Translations under genes and position numbers: made by a program | In this document: in pieces, positions 5,248 to 5,632 of the stretch | Layout: the number at the start of each line of letters is the position of its first letter | Position numbering within the stretch: position 1 is the stretch's first letter | The notes under the pieces: generated by a model | The model's database searches: none | What the model was told of the DNA's origin: nothing | What the model saw: the letters and a program-made list of their open reading frames with translations, nothing else | NCBI GenBank assembly: GCA_029288095.1 | Contig: JARFPW010000075.1 | Location: forward strand, 1-5,632 | Reading direction: 5' to 3' | DNA length: 5,632 bases | Origin: Gemmatimonadota bacterium | GTDB taxonomy: Bacteria > Gemmatimonadota > Gemmatimonadetes > Palauibacterales > Palauibacteraceae

Positions 5248-5632
5248 GCGGCTTACCAGGCGCACGGGGTCGCCGGGACGGGTACCGGGATCTCGGACCT
5301 CGGTCACCCGGGCCGTCGATGTTTTCTGCGTCAGGTGAACCACCCGCACCACGATCAGCGCGTCCGGGATTTCAGTGCTGATCGCCTCGCGCTCGTCGCG
5401 CGCGAACACGCCGAACTCGTCACCCAGGCGGACATCGTCCGCCAGGCCGAGGTCGAGAAAGACCATCTCACCCGGCCCCAGCAGGACCTGGGGAATCTCG
5501 AATCCCACGACGCTGCCGGTGATGCCGATTTCCTGTTCCTCGGCCCGGGCCGCCGGGTCGAGCTCGTAGTCGTCCAGGGCGACGATCGCGTCCCCCACCG
5601 AGTAGGCGCCGAACAGCTGCGCTACCGTGGCG
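5239..5632 (-). CDS. C-terminal part of an unrecognised envelope-type protein (possibly LysM family)
   Basis: The last 130 codons of a gene whose start lies beyond the right edge; the frame is open to the edge and ends in TAG. No catalytic motif or membrane helix is visible. The fragment looks all-beta: QEIGITGSVVGFE (33-45), GPGEMVFLDLG (52-62), VRLGDEFGVFARD (67-79), and IVVRVVHLTQKTSTARVTEV (93-112), closing with GTRPGDPVRLVSRMP. The 'LGDEFGVF' and 'TSTARV...GDPVRL' pattern recalls small beta-barrel modules such as the FlgT C-terminal domain. From memory, similar C-termini occur in LysM peptidoglycan-binding proteins of Gemmatimonadota, but no LysM repeat is present in the visible part. 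A periplasmic, wall-associated role would suit the neighbourhood but is inference. A GTG at 5598 is not taken as the start, because coding sequence continues upstream of it. Confidence 0.6.
   Translation of the reverse strand, partial: ATVAQLFGAYSVGDAIVALDDYELDPAARAEEQEIGITGSVVGFEIPQVLLGPGEMVFLDLGLADDVRLGDEFGVFARDEREAISTEIPDALIVVRVVHLTQKTSTARVTEVRDPGTRPGDPVRLVSRMP

Noticed and set aside
5596..5598. GTG as the start of a 119-residue gene at the right edge
   Set aside because: The frame stays open to the window edge with protein-like sequence upstream (FGAYSVGD), and no signal peptide or Shine-Dalgarno supports a start there.

Overview
The window is an almost gap-free run of genes, all on the minus strand (so they read from right to left). 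They form a complete Tol-Pal cell-envelope operon with flanking envelope genes. In transcription order: the C-terminal end of an unrecognised, possibly LysM-type, envelope protein (5239-5632, cut by the right edge); an NAD-dependent sugar-nucleotide epimerase (4232-5185); tolQ (3490-4221); tolR (3062-3490); a short TonB-like tolA (2385-3053); tolB (1043-2365); pal (217-882); and the start of a coiled-coil lipoprotein in the position of ybgF/cpoB (1-220, cut by the left edge).

The organism is a GC-rich diderm bacterium. The gene order, the third-position G/C bias, the TonB-like TolA and the epimerase in front of tolQ would suit Gemmatimonadota. That is recollection-based inference and no marker gene here proves it.

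The genes work as one machine. TolQ and TolR form the proton-driven inner-membrane motor. TolA carries its force across the periplasm. TolB and the peptidoglycan-binding lipoprotein Pal sit at the outer membrane, and the cpoB-like protein would link the system to peptidoglycan synthesis. Together they constrict the outer membrane at division and keep it attached to the wall. The epimerase probably supplies a sugar nucleotide for surface glycans.

Genes are joined by overlaps (tolQ/tolR by 1 nt, pal/cpoB by 2 nt) or short gaps (8, 10, 19 and 53 nt). The one real intergenic space is 883-1042, between tolB and pal. It holds a near-consensus sigma-70-type promoter (-35 TTGGCA, 17-nt spacer, -10 TACAAT), a stem-loop just after the predicted transcript start, and a strong Shine-Dalgarno, so pal and the downstream lipoprotein probably have their own promoter.

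I see no mobile element, RNA gene, CRISPR array or defence system. Nothing here looks like a wholly new system. The points worth a second look are variations on Tol-Pal: a Pal with an extra helical, two-cysteine segment, a TonB-like TolA, a lipidated CpoB candidate, and the epimerase placed in the operon.
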